DNA of 64,000 nt from Cellulomonas terrae (GTDB lineage: Bacteria; Actinomycetota; Actinomycetes; Actinomycetales; Cellulomonadaceae). The notes under the pieces were generated by a model. It was not told the origin of the DNA, searched no databases, and saw only the letters and a program-made list of their open reading frames with translations. The stretch covers positions 372,001 through 436,000 of the forward strand of contig NZ_BJWH01000001.1 in the NCBI RefSeq assembly GCF_007990265.1, read 5' to 3'. This document shows positions 28,697 through 37,259 of the stretch, piece after piece. The stretch's first letter is position 1. Each line of letters begins with the position of its first letter. The translations under genes and the position numbers were made by a program.

Positions 28697-30697
28697 GTGA
28701 CCGACACCACGCCCGAGACCCACGAGCCCGGGCTCGAGAACCTGCTCACCGAGGACCGCCGGTTCCCGCCGAGCCCCGAGTTCACCGCCCAGGCCAACGC
28801 GCAGCACGGGCTGTACGCGTGGGCCAACGCCGACCGGCCCAGCTTCTGGGCGGAGCAGGCCCGTGAGCTGCTGAGCTGGGAGAAGCCGTTCGAGGAGGTC
28901 CTCGACTGGTCGAGGGCGCCGTTCGCGCGGTGGTTCGCCGACGGCACGATCAACGCGGCGTACAACGCGGTGGACCGGCACGTCGAGGCGGGCAACGGCG
29001 ACCGGGTCGCCCTGCACTTCGAGGGCGAGGGCGGCGACACCCGCACGGTCACGTACGCCGACCTGCAGCGCGAGGTGTCCAAGGCCGCGAACGCGTTCAC
29101 GGCGCTGGGCGTCGGCACGGGCGACCGCGTCGCCATCTACCTGCCGCTGATCCCCGAGGCCGTCATCGCCATGCTGGCGTGCGCCCGCATCGGCGCCCCG
29201 CACTCCGTCGTGTTCGGCGGGTTCTCCGCGGAGGCCCTGAGCAGCCGGATCAACGACGCGGAGGCCAAGCTCGTCGTCACCGCGGACGGCGGGTACCGCC
29301 GCGGGTCGGCCAGCGCGCTGAAGCCGGCCGTCGACGAGGCGCTGACCAAGGGCACCCCGTCGGTGCAGCACGTGCTCGTCGTCAAGCGGACCGGGCAGGA
29401 CGTCGCCTGGAACGACGAGGTCGACGTCTGGTGGTCCGACGTCGTCGACACCGCGAGCGACCAGCACACCCCGGTCGCGCTCGAGGCCGAGCACCCGCTG
29501 TTCATCCTGTACACGTCCGGCACCACCGGGAAGCCGAAGGGCATCTTCCACACCACCGGCGGCTACCTGACGCAGGCGGCGTTCACGCACCGCAACGTGT
29601 TCGACCTCAAGCCCGAGACGGACGTCTACTGGTGCACGGCCGACGTCGGCTGGATCACCGGGCACACGTACGTCGTCTACGGGCCGCTCATCAACGGCGC
29701 CACCCAGGTCATCTACGAGGGCACGCCCGACACGCCGCACCGCGGTCGGTGGTGGGAGATCATCGAGAAGTACAAGGTCACGATCCTCTACACCGCCCCC
29801 ACGGCCATCCGCACCTGCATGAAGTGGGGCGAGGAGATCCCGGGCAAGTTCGACCTGTCCAGCCTGCGGGTGCTCGGGTCGGTGGGCGAGCCCATCAACC
29901 CCGAGGCGTGGATCTGGTACCGCCGGGTCATCGGCGGCGACCGGACGCCGATCGTCGACACGTGGTGGCAGACCGAGACCGGCGCCATCATGATCAGCCC
30001 CCTGCCGGGCGTCACGGAGACCAAGCCCGGCTCGGCGCAGGTTCCGCTGCCGGGCATCGCGGCCGACGTCGTCGACGACGAGGCCCGGCCCGTGCCCGAC
30101 GGGGGTGGCGGCTACCTGGTGCTCACCGAGCCGTGGCCGTCGATGCTGCGCGGCATCTGGGGCGACCCGGACCGCTACGTCGACACCTACTGGTCCCGGT
30201 TCCAGGGCCTGTACTTCGCGGGCGACGGCGCCAAGAAGGACGCCGACGGCGACATCTGGCTGCTCGGGCGCGTGGACGACGTGATGAACGTGTCGGGCCA
30301 CCGGCTGTCCACCACGGAGATCGAGTCGGCGCTCGTGTCGCACCCGTGGGTCGCGGAGGCGGCCGTCGTCGGTGCGGCCGACGAGACCACGGGGCAGGCG
30401 GTCGTCGCGTTCGTCATCCTGCGCGGCGACGCGGGCGGTGGCGACCAGGAGGCCGACGCCGTCCAGACCGAGCTGCGCAACCACGTCGCCAAGGAGATCG
30501 GCCCGATCGCGAAGCCGCGGCAGATCCTCGTCGTCGCGGAGCTCCCGAAGACGCGGTCCGGCAAGATCATGCGCCGGCTGCTGCGCGACGTCGCCGAGCA
30601 CCGCCAGGTGGGCGACGCGACGACCCTCGCGGACTCCTCGGTGATGGACCTGATCGCGCAGGGCCTGTCCGCCCCTGGCGCCAAGCAGGAGGACTGA
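28697..30697 (+). CDS. acsA: Acetyl-CoA synthetase
   Basis: 666 residues, the standard Acs length. It activates acetate to acetyl-CoA through acetyl-AMP. ATP-binding P-loop ILYTSGTTGKPKGIFHTTGGY, the ADVGWITGHTYVVYGPL and DTWWQTETGAIMISPLPG adenylation motifs, the hinge LLGRVDDVMNVSGHR and the regulatory lysine in PKTRSGKIMRRLLR (acetylation site in other bacteria) are all present. I start at GTG 28697, seven bases after a perfect AGGAGGT; upstream in-frame starts lack this. TAGAGT at 28632 is a possible -10. Confidence 0.96.
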   Translation: MTDTTPETHEPGLENLLTEDRRFPPSPEFTAQANAQHGLYAWANADRPSFWAEQARELLSWEKPFEEVLDWSRAPFARWFADGTINAAYNAVDRHVEAGNGDRVALHFEGEGGDTRTVTYADLQREVSKAANAFTALGVGTGDRVAIYLPLIPEAVIAMLACARIGAPHSVVFGGFSAEALSSRINDAEAKLVVTADGGYRRGSASALKPAVDEALTKGTPSVQHVLVVKRTGQDVAWNDEVDVWWSDVVDTASDQHTPVALEAEHPLFILYTSGTTGKPKGIFHTTGGYLTQAAFTHRNVFDLKPETDVYWCTADVGWITGHTYVVYGPLINGATQVIYEGTPDTPHRGRWWEIIEKYKVTILYTAPTAIRTCMKWGEEIPGKFDLSSLRVLGSVGEPINPEAWIWYRRVIGGDRTPIVDTWWQTETGAIMISPLPGVTETKPGSAQVPLPGIAADVVDDEARPVPDGGGGYLVLTEPWPSMLRGIWGDPDRYVDTYWSRFQGLYFAGDGAKKDADGDIWLLGRVDDVMNVSGHRLSTTEIESALVSHPWVAEAAVVGAADETTGQAVVAFVILRGDAGGGDQEADAVQTELRNHVAKEIGPIAKPRQILVVAELPKTRSGKIMRRLLRDVAEHRQVGDATTLADSSVMDLIAQGLSAPGAKQED

Positions 30698-30734
30698 GCG
30701 CAGGCTCGGACAGCAGGGACGTGGACCAGAAGGA

Positions 30735-31568
30735 CTAGGCGGGAGCCGGCTCCGTTCGCGGAGCCGGCTCTCCCTCTGCCGCCTCGTTCGCGGGGCTCAT
30801 CGCGAGCACGACGCAGCCGCTGATCGCCAGGACGAGCCCGACGACGACCCCGGGGAGCATGCCGTTCGCGACGGTGTCCCCGAGCACCAGCACCCCGACG
30901 GCGCCGGGCACGACGACCTCGATCACCGACAGGATCGCGGCGCTTGGTCCGGCGGCGAGCCGCTCCAGGGCGCGCAGGTACCAGAGCGCGCCGACGATCC
31001 CGCCGACGACGATGCAGGCCGTCATGGGCTGCCAGAGGGTCGCCCAGATCCCGTCGTGGTGGTGCGAGGCACGTGCGGCGATCGCCGCTCCGGAGAAGCC
31101 GAGCCCCGCGACCGCCGCGAGCAGCCAGCCGGGTCCGGACCGGTAGGACGCGAGGGCGACGACGACGAGCACGCCGGTCGCGACGAGCATGGCCCGCTCG
31201 AACGACGCCGGCGGCGCGACCGCCGGCTGCTCGCCGGAGCCGAGCCCGATGAGGACGAGCGCGACGATGACGACGACGACCGCCGCGACGTCCAGGCGGC
31301 GCATGCGCGCGTGCAGGACGAACCGGGCGCCGACGACGACCACCACGAGCATCGACGCCATGATCGACTGCACGACGAACAGCGGCAGCGTGTTCAGCGC
31401 CAGGAGCGAGAGCACGAACCCGACGCCGTCGACCACGAACGCACCGATGACCAGCGGCGTCAGCACGGCGGCGAGTCCCCGCGCCCGCCGGGTCGCGACC
31501 GCCTGCATCAGGGTGCTCGTGCCGTAGGCGAACGCGGAGCCGATCGCGCACAGGAGCGAGACGGTCAC
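30735..31568 (-). CDS. DMT-superfamily (EamA-like) permease
   Basis: 277 residues, predicted 9-10 membrane helices and no soluble domain. The N-terminal SLLCAIGSAFAYGTSTLMQAVATRRA and the repeat-like second half fit the drug/metabolite transporter superfamily; substrate unknown. The GTG start overlaps the stop of the upstream MprF-like gene as GTGA, so both are in one transcript. Its last codons, GEPAPRTEPAPA, are encoded by a perfect inverted repeat that probably also ends the convergent acs transcript. Confidence 0.8.
   Translation of the reverse strand: MTVSLLCAIGSAFAYGTSTLMQAVATRRARGLAAVLTPLVIGAFVVDGVGFVLSLLALNTLPLFVVQSIMASMLVVVVVGARFVLHARMRRLDVAAVVVVIVALVLIGLGSGEQPAVAPPASFERAMLVATGVLVVVALASYRSGPGWLLAAVAGLGFSGAAIAARASHHHDGIWATLWQPMTACIVVGGIVGALWYLRALERLAAGPSAAILSVIEVVVPGAVGVLVLGDTVANGMLPGVVVGLVLAISGCVVLAMSPANEAAEGEPAPRTEPAPA
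30743..30770 (+). terminator. Terminator hairpin of acs inside the convergent coding region
   Basis: GAGCCGGCTCCG, a TTCG tetraloop, then CGGAGCCGGCTC: a perfect 12-bp stem 45 bases past the acs stop. It lies within the last codons of the convergent permease gene. TCCCTCT follows on the plus strand. Confidence 0.7.
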
Positions 31569-33259
31569 GGCGCGGACCCGATGTTCCCGAGGAAGCGCCC
31601 GATCACCGGGATCTCCGTGACCCCTTCCGCTCCGGCCAGGACGAGGGCCTGCGTCGCGACGAGCTCGACGGAGTCGAGGATCACGTACCGCGGCACCCAG
31701 CCGGGGTCGAACTTCTCGTTGAACGTGCTGAGCGTGCCCATCTGCGTGCCCTGCGAGAGCCGCTGCAGGATCGGCCGGGTGAGCGTCTCGATGCGGGAGC
31801 TGTCCTGCGGGTCACCCTCGAGGACCTCGCGCATCATCGCGAAGTTCAGCCCGAGCCCCCGCAGCCCGGAGTCGGCCAGGTGGGCGATGGTCGCGACGAT
31901 GTTGGCGTCGATGAGCCCGTTGGGCAGCCCCTCGACGTCCGTGCGTCGCCGCATGACGTCGAGCGACCAGCCGCCGATCGCGGCCGCGGGGACCCACTGG
32001 CAGAACGCGTCGACGCGGCCCGCCGGATCGCGCGTGACCGAGAGCAGCAGCCCGGTGTCCTCGGGCTGGAACAGGCGCGACAGCGTCATCGAGAAGCCCC
32101 GCTCGGTCTCGCCGTGCCGGGACTCGTCGCTCATCGCCTCGATCTGGGCGCGCAGCGCGGGCTCGATCGCCGACGGGTCGTGGAAGGTCGTCGTGTAGCC
32201 CGCGCGTGCGATGCGGTTGACCGCCTGCCGCAGCGACTTGTGCGACCGGCCCTCCAGGCTGAACGTCGGGCAGTCGACGATGGCCTCGTCGCCCAGGTAG
32301 ACCGTCCGCAGACCGCTCGCCTCGTAGTGCGGGAGCCAGTCCGCGGCCGCGCCGATGACGGTGACCGACCAGCCGAAGTCGTCGGCGAAGTCGAGGAACT
32401 CCGCCCAGACGATCCCCCGTTCCTCGGGCGGTCCGATCGGGTCCGGCGACACCAGGCACACTCCCCCGCGCACGGAGTGGGCGACGACGGACGACCCGGT
32501 GAAGAACCAGTCCTTGTCGTCCCGCAGCGCGAAGTAGTCGAGCGTGCCGGTGCCGTGCTCCTGCACCACGAGCCGGGCCCGCTCACGCTCGTCGTGGTGG
32601 TCCTGGGGGCTGAGCCGGCGTGGTCGGCGGGGTGACAGGAGCGACCAGAGCAGGGCGGCGACGAACACGACGACCAGCGCGTAGGTGACGGGGACGACGA
32701 TCCGGCCGAGCCGCTCGATCTGCGCGTCGGACGCGTCGGTGCTGACGGCCCAGACGGTCAGCCCGACGACGAGCACCACGAGGAGCACGACGACGGCGAC
32801 CGTCCAGGTGACCGCCCACCGGACGGCGCGGCGCGTCGGCAGCACCGGGAACGCGTCGCGCTGCGCGCCGAGCCACACGGTGCCGACGGCGATCACCAGG
32901 GCGGGGACGAGATCGGGTCCTTTGGCGAGGTGGATCGCGACCGAGGCCGCCAGCGTGGCCAGCGTGCCGAGCCACGCGAGCCGGTTCCCGCGCCGCAGGC
33001 CTCGGGCGGTGAGCAGCAGGACCACCGAGACCAGTGCGAGAGCGGGCCGCGCGGTGTGCACGGCCAGCTCGGGGACGAGGGTGCGCACGAGGCCCATCCG
33101 CTCCCAGAGCGGCTCGATCGCCGCCGACAGCAGGCTCAGCACGGCCAGGACCAGCACCGCGCGGGAGGCGATCTCCCGGACCCGCCCCCGCCTGCGCTGC
33201 TCCTCGATGGCCGACGCGGCCGTCGTGGGTGGTCGGTGGACGACGTGACTCCCCGTCAT
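31565..33259 (-). CDS. MprF-like phosphatidylglycerol aminoacyltransferase domain protein (DUF2156)
   Basis: 564 residues. Six or so membrane helices (about 30-230) are followed by a cytoplasmic GNAT-type DUF2156 domain: GTGTLDYFALRDDKDWFF, VCLVSPDPIGPPEER, FSLEGRSHKSLRQAVNRIARAGY and the LNFAMMRE and FNEKFDPGWVPRYVI end blocks. The domain transfers an aminoacyl group from charged tRNA to phosphatidylglycerol, adjusting membrane charge and resistance to cationic peptides. It has fewer helices than full MprF. The start ATG 33259 gives the family N-terminus. It is divergent from the mannanase. Confidence 0.85.
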   Translation of the reverse strand: MTGSHVVHRPPTTAASAIEEQRRRGRVREIASRAVLVLAVLSLLSAAIEPLWERMGLVRTLVPELAVHTARPALALVSVVLLLTARGLRRGNRLAWLGTLATLAASVAIHLAKGPDLVPALVIAVGTVWLGAQRDAFPVLPTRRAVRWAVTWTVAVVVLLVVLVVGLTVWAVSTDASDAQIERLGRIVVPVTYALVVVFVAALLWSLLSPRRPRRLSPQDHHDERERARLVVQEHGTGTLDYFALRDDKDWFFTGSSVVAHSVRGGVCLVSPDPIGPPEERGIVWAEFLDFADDFGWSVTVIGAAADWLPHYEASGLRTVYLGDEAIVDCPTFSLEGRSHKSLRQAVNRIARAGYTTTFHDPSAIEPALRAQIEAMSDESRHGETERGFSMTLSRLFQPEDTGLLLSVTRDPAGRVDAFCQWVPAAAIGGWSLDVMRRRTDVEGLPNGLIDANIVATIAHLADSGLRGLGLNFAMMREVLEGDPQDSSRIETLTRPILQRLSQGTQMGTLSTFNEKFDPGWVPRYVILDSVELVATQALVLAGAEGVTEIPVIGRFLGNIGSAP

Positions 33260-33345
33260 CCGTCCAGTCTGCCGGTTGAGGCACCTGGGCGGGGCGACAC
33301 CCTCGCGACAAATCCGGAGGTCAGGTGCGAGGTCGCCTTCGGTGT

Positions 33346-33355
33346 GAAGCGTTTC
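33346..33355. promoter_or_regulatory. LacI-type operator candidate upstream of the mannanase
   Basis: GAAGCGTTTC fits the LacI/GalR-family core GnAnCGnTnC, with the central CG at 33350-33351, 158 bases before the mannanase start. Cellulase and hemicellulase genes of actinobacteria are often controlled by LacI-type sugar repressors; none is encoded in this window. Confidence 0.4.
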
Positions 33356-33396
33356 GGGCCGTGGAGAGCCCCTTCCTGACCTGGTTGTGTGACCAC

Positions 33397-33438
33397 GCAC
33401 CCGCCCGTCGGCCGGCCGGCGGAACGGCGGGCGGGTGC
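33397..33438. repeat. Strong hairpin in the mannanase leader
   Basis: GCACCCGCCCG pairs perfectly with CGGGCGGGTGC around a 20-base GC-rich loop that contains its own GGCCGGCC palindrome. It ends 74 bases before the mannanase start. It could act as an upstream terminator, insulate the divergent MprF-like gene or stabilise the mRNA. Confidence 0.55.
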
Positions 33439-33512
33439 TTCCAACCACCAGAACCCCTCGAGGCTGCCGCATGCCCGCGGCGGGCCCGATGCCCCAGGAA
33501 CGAGGAAGTCCC

Positions 33513-34928
33513 ATGAGGTCTCGACTGTCCCAGCTGTCCGGCGCCGCCCTGGCTGCCGCCGTCGTCGCGCTCGGCGCGACGTCGCTGATCTCGACGTCGG
33601 CGCAGGCCGCGACGCCGCCCGGCCTGCACGTCTCCGGCACCCAGCTCGTGGAGAAGGACGGCACCCCCTTCGTCGCCCGCGGCGTGAGCCACGCCCACAC
33701 CTGGTACACGTCCCAGACCCCGACGGCGATCCCGGCGATCCGCGCGGCCGGCGCGAACGCCCTGCGCGTGGTGCTCTCGGGCGGTGACCGCTGGACCAAG
33801 AACGACGCGAGCGACGTCGCCAACATCATCAGCCTGTGCAAGGCCAACAAGCTGATCTGCATGCTCGAGAACCACGACACCACGGGCTACGGCGAGCAGA
33901 GCGGCGCGGTCAGCCTGGACACCGCGGCCAACTACTGGGTGAGCATCGCCTCGGCCCTCATCGGCCAGGAGGACTACGTCCAGATCAACATCGGCAACGA
34001 GCCCTTCGGCAACAACGCGACGACGAACGCCACCTGGGCGTCGGCGAGCTCCGCGGCCATCCAGAAGCTGCGCAACGCCGGGCTGCACCACAACATCGTG
34101 GTCGACGCCCCCTCGTGGGGTCAGGACTGGGCCGGGATCATGCGGGACAACGCCGCGACCGTCGCCGCCTCCGACCCCGACAAGAACGTCCTGTTCTCCG
34201 TCCACATGTACGGCGTCTACAAGGACGCCTCGACCATCAACGCGTACCTCGACGCGTTCAAGTCGAAGGGCCTGCCCCTCGTCATCGGCGAGTTCGGCTA
34301 CGACCACTCGGACGGCAACCCCGACGAGGAAACGATCATGTCCGAGTCGGTCAAGCGCGGCCTCGGCTACTACGGCTGGTCCTGGTCGGGCAACGGTGGC
34401 GGCGTCGAGTACCTCGACATGGTGACCGGCTTCAACCCGTCGCAGCTCACCTCGTGGGGCACGCGCATCTTCAACGGCGCCAACGGCATCAGGTCGACGG
34501 CCGTGACCGCGAAGATCTACGGCGGGTTGCAGCCGACGCCGACCGTCACGCCCACCCCGACGGTGACGCCCACGCCCACCGTCACGCCGACGCCGACCGT
34601 GACGCCCACGCCCACCACGCCACCGAGCAAGGGCTGCACCGCTGCCCTCACGGTGAGCAACACGTGGCCCGGTGGCTACCAGGCCGCCGTCACCGTCAAG
34701 AACGGCAGCGCGATGATCAGCACCTGGAAGACGTCCTTCACGCTGCCCTCGGGTGGCGCGGTGGCGAGCGGCTGGTCCGGCACCTACTCGACGTCCGGCT
34801 CGACCGTCACGGTGTCCAACGCCGCCTGGAACGGGCTGCTCGGCGCCAGCGCGTCCACCACCTACGGCTTCGTGGGCAGCGGCACCGCGCCGAGCTCCTC
34901 GACCACGGTGAGCTGCACCGCCAGCTGA
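33513..34928 (+). CDS. Secreted endo-beta-1,4-mannanase, GH5 (subfamily 8-like) with CBM2
   Basis: 471 residues in three parts. A signal peptide (1-32) ends in SAQA. The catalytic domain (about 34-340) matches actinobacterial mannanases: VARGVSHAHTWY, ANALRVVLSGGDRW, ENHDTTGYGE, NIGNEPFGNN with acid/base Glu163, and IGEFGYDHSDGNPDE with nucleophile Glu260. A PTPTVT-repeat linker (341-371) leads to a family 2 carbohydrate-binding module (372-471, Cys375 and Cys469, aromatic residues WPGGY, W and AWNG). It would cut mannan while bound to cellulose outside the cell. ATG 33513 follows GAGGAA. Confidence 0.93.
   Translation: MRSRLSQLSGAALAAAVVALGATSLISTSAQAATPPGLHVSGTQLVEKDGTPFVARGVSHAHTWYTSQTPTAIPAIRAAGANALRVVLSGGDRWTKNDASDVANIISLCKANKLICMLENHDTTGYGEQSGAVSLDTAANYWVSIASALIGQEDYVQINIGNEPFGNNATTNATWASASSAAIQKLRNAGLHHNIVVDAPSWGQDWAGIMRDNAATVAASDPDKNVLFSVHMYGVYKDASTINAYLDAFKSKGLPLVIGEFGYDHSDGNPDEETIMSESVKRGLGYYGWSWSGNGGGVEYLDMVTGFNPSQLTSWGTRIFNGANGIRSTAVTAKIYGGLQPTPTVTPTPTVTPTPTVTPTPTVTPTPTTPPSKGCTAALTVSNTWPGGYQAAVTVKNGSAMISTWKTSFTLPSGGAVASGWSGTYSTSGSTVTVSNAAWNGLLGASASTTYGFVGSGTAPSSSTTVSCTAS
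34533..34619 (+). repeat. Tandem repeat coding the PTPTVT linker
   Basis: Four copies of an 18-base unit encoding PTPTVT and a final partial copy, joining the mannanase catalytic domain to the CBM2. Copies differ at wobble positions, so the repeat is not freshly expanded. Confidence 0.85.
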
Positions 34929-34952
34929 CACGGCTGACGGCTGTCCTGGTGA

Positions 34953-34978
34953 AGGGCCGGGTCACACGACCCGGCCCT
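34953..34978. terminator. Bidirectional terminator between mannanase and flavoprotein genes
   Basis: AGGGCCGGGTC, an ACAC loop, then GACCCGGCCCT: a perfect 11-bp stem, 24 bases after the mannanase stop and 10 bases from the stop of the convergent gene. Confidence 0.8.
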
Positions 34979-34988
34979 GCACCGCGCC

Positions 34989-36206
34989 CTAGACCTCCCA
35001 CAGCCTCCGCAGGTTCCGCGTCGCCTCACGGCCGGCACGGTTGGCGCCGACCGTCGACGCGCTCGGGCCGTAGCCGACGAGCTGGACCCGGGGGTCGGCG
35101 ACGACCTGGGTGCCGTCCATGACGATGCCGCCGCCGCGTGCCCGCAGACCGAGGGGCGCGAGGTGGTCGAGGGACGCCCGGAACCCGGTGCACCACAGCA
35201 GCGTGCGCGCCTCGACGTGCGCGGGGCCGCCGACCCAGCCGTCGCCAGGGCTGTCGGGGGCGTCCCACTCGACGCCGTTCGGGGTGATCCGGTCGAACAC
35301 GGGCCGGGCGCGCAGGATGCCGGCCGTGATGCCGGTGCGATACGCGGGCGTGAGCGGCAGGCCGGTCACGCTGACGATGCTCTGCGGCGGCAGCCCGGCG
35401 CGCGTGCGGTCGTCGACCTGGGCGACGGCGTCCCGGCCGACCTCGGGCGTGAACGTCTCGTCGCGCCACGCGGGCGGCCGTCGCGTGACCCACGTCGTCG
35501 TCGTGACGCGCGCGAGCAGGAGCGTGAGCTGGACCGCCGAGGTGCCGCCGCCGATCACCACGACGTGGCCGTCGGCGAGGTCGGCGGGGAGCCGGAAGTC
35601 GTGGGCGTGCAGCTGGCGCCCGCGGAAGGTCCCGCGGCCGGGGTACGCGGGCCAGAAGGGCTTCTGCCAGGTGCCGGAGGCGTTGATCAGACCGCGGGCG
35701 CGCCAGGTGACGGACTCGTCGGGACGGTCGACGCTGCGGGACCGGACGAGGAGCCGGTCGCCGTCGGGCTCGACCCGCTCGACGCGCACGGGCCGCTGCA
35801 CGCGGAGCTCGAACGCGTCCTCGTACTGCGCGAAGTAGTACGGCACGGCGAAGGCCGCGGGCTCGGTCGGGTCACCCACGACCAGGGGCATCCCGGGCAG
35901 CTCGTGCACCCCGTGCGCGTCGGCCATGGTCAGGTCCGGCCACCGGTGCTGCCACGCACCACCCGCCTGGGGCGCGTCGTCGAGCACCACGAACGTCGCC
36001 GCCGCCCGTTCCCAGCCCCGCTCCCCGACCGCGACGAGTCCCGCGCGCCGCAGGTGGTACGCCGAGGAGAGCCCCGCCTGACCCGCACCGACCACGACCA
36101 CCGTGACCTCGACCGGGGTCGTCGTGCCCGCCCGTCGCGCCCGCCTCGACCGGCGGGTGTCCTGCGGGCGGTCGTCGTGCAGCAAGGCGTTCCCCGAGAC
36201 ATCCAT
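34989..36206 (-). CDS. Flavin-dependent monooxygenase-like FAD/NAD(P) oxidoreductase
   Basis: 405 residues. The FAD-binding [13 protein letters not shown] (about 40-52) is preceded by a basic leader; the second nucleotide site is [17 protein letters not shown]; between them [20 protein letters not shown] and late [17 protein letters not shown] are typical of the YtnP/TrkA-like single-component flavin monooxygenase group. The substrate is unknown. ATG 36206 has only a weak ribosome-binding site. It is divergent from mshD, about 80 bases away. Confidence 0.82.
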   Translation of the reverse strand: MDVSGNALLHDDRPQDTRRSRRARRAGTTTPVEVTVVVVGAGQAGLSSAYHLRRAGLVAVGERGWERAAATFVVLDDAPQAGGAWQHRWPDLTMADAHGVHELPGMPLVVGDPTEPAAFAVPYYFAQYEDAFELRVQRPVRVERVEPDGDRLLVRSRSVDRPDESVTWRARGLINASGTWQKPFWPAYPGRGTFRGRQLHAHDFRLPADLADGHVVVIGGGTSAVQLTLLLARVTTTTWVTRRPPAWRDETFTPEVGRDAVAQVDDRTRAGLPPQSIVSVTGLPLTPAYRTGITAGILRARPVFDRITPNGVEWDAPDSPGDGWVGGPAHVEARTLLWCTGFRASLDHLAPLGLRARGGGIVMDGTQVVADPRVQLVGYGPSASTVGANRAGREATRNLRRLWEV

Positions 36207-36287
36207 CGCCCGCCAACGTACCCGCTCACCCGACGGCACCCGCCGCGATGCCGTCCCGCCGAGACTCTCTCGTGGTGGGATGGGGCC

Positions 36288-37259
36288 ATGCTCGACGACG
36301 CGTCCTCGCAGGTCATCCTCAGTGCGACCGCCGGGCCCTTGCCGGCAGGGTCCGCCGGCGCGGTGCGTGCCCTCGCGGACCGCGCGGCGGCCGCCGACGG
36401 GGTCCCCCCGCTGTCGGAGCAGCCGCTGCTGTGGCTGAGCGCTCCGGAGGCTCCGGTGGTCCACCTGCACGCGACGGTCGGTGGCGCGCTCGTCGGCTAC
36501 GCGCAGCTCGACGTCGGCACCCAGTCGTCGACGAAGGCGGAGCTGGTCGTCGACCCGGAGCACCGCCGCACCGGGGTGGGCCGCGCGCTCCTGACCCGCG
36601 CGCTCGCCGAGACGTCGGTCGTCCCCGGTCGCACCCTGCGGGTCTGGGCGCACGGGGACCTGCCGGCGGCGCGACGGTTCGCCGAGGACCAGGGCATGGC
36701 CGTCGTGCGCGAGCTGCTGCAGATGCGCGTCGACCTGACGACGCGGCCGGCGAGCACGCCCGCGCTGCCGACGGGGGTCACGGTGCGGGCGTTCGAGCCG
36801 GGCCGCGACGAGGACGCGTGGCGCCGCGTGAACTCCCGCGCGTTCGCGCACCACCCGGAGCAGGGGCGGATGACGTCGGCGGACCTGCGCGCGCGGGAGT
36901 CGGAGCCGTGGTTCGACCCCGCCGGGTTCCTGCTGGCGGAGCGCGACGGGATCCTGCTGGGCTCGGTGTGGACCAAGGTGCACCCCGCGGGCGAGCACGG
37001 AGCGGACCCGGTGGGCGAGATCTACGTGGTCGGGGTGGACCCGGACGCGCAGGGACTGGGCCTGGGACGCGCCCTGACGGCGCTGGGCCTGAACCACCTG
37101 GCCGCCCGCGGCCTGGGTGCGGCGATCCTCTACACCGGCGCGGAGAACACGGTCGCGGTGCACACCTACGAGCGCGCGGGCTTCGTCCGCTCGGCGGTGG
37201 ACGTGATGTTCGGTTCCGATACGCCGAGTTCACCTGCGGGTGTCACGATGGGCGCATGA
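36288..37259 (+). CDS. mshD: Mycothiol synthase
   Basis: 323 residues containing two GNAT domains. The first (about 10-150) has [18 protein letters not shown]; the second (about 175-315) has [21 protein letters not shown] and the [12 protein letters not shown] end. This double acetyltransferase finishes mycothiol by acetylating the cysteinyl intermediate, and is diagnostic of actinobacteria. HHPEQGRMT and [13 protein letters not shown] are MshD-specific blocks. Its stop overlaps the ppk start as ATGA, so mshD, ppk and mutT1 are probably cotranscribed. Confidence 0.93.
   Translation: MLDDASSQVILSATAGPLPAGSAGAVRALADRAAAADGVPPLSEQPLLWLSAPEAPVVHLHATVGGALVGYAQLDVGTQSSTKAELVVDPEHRRTGVGRALLTRALAETSVVPGRTLRVWAHGDLPAARRFAEDQGMAVVRELLQMRVDLTTRPASTPALPTGVTVRAFEPGRDEDAWRRVNSRAFAHHPEQGRMTSADLRARESEPWFDPAGFLLAERDGILLGSVWTKVHPAGEHGADPVGEIYVVGVDPDAQGLGLGRALTALGLNHLAARGLGAAILYTGAENTVAVHTYERAGFVRSAVDVMFGSDTPSSPAGVTMGA

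Noticed and set aside
31565..33883. Longer 772-residue version of the MprF-like protein
   Set aside because: The extra N-terminal 208 residues read across the mannanase control region and its LacI-type operator, are unlike the family and lack a ribosome-binding site; ATG 33259 gives a normal N-terminus.
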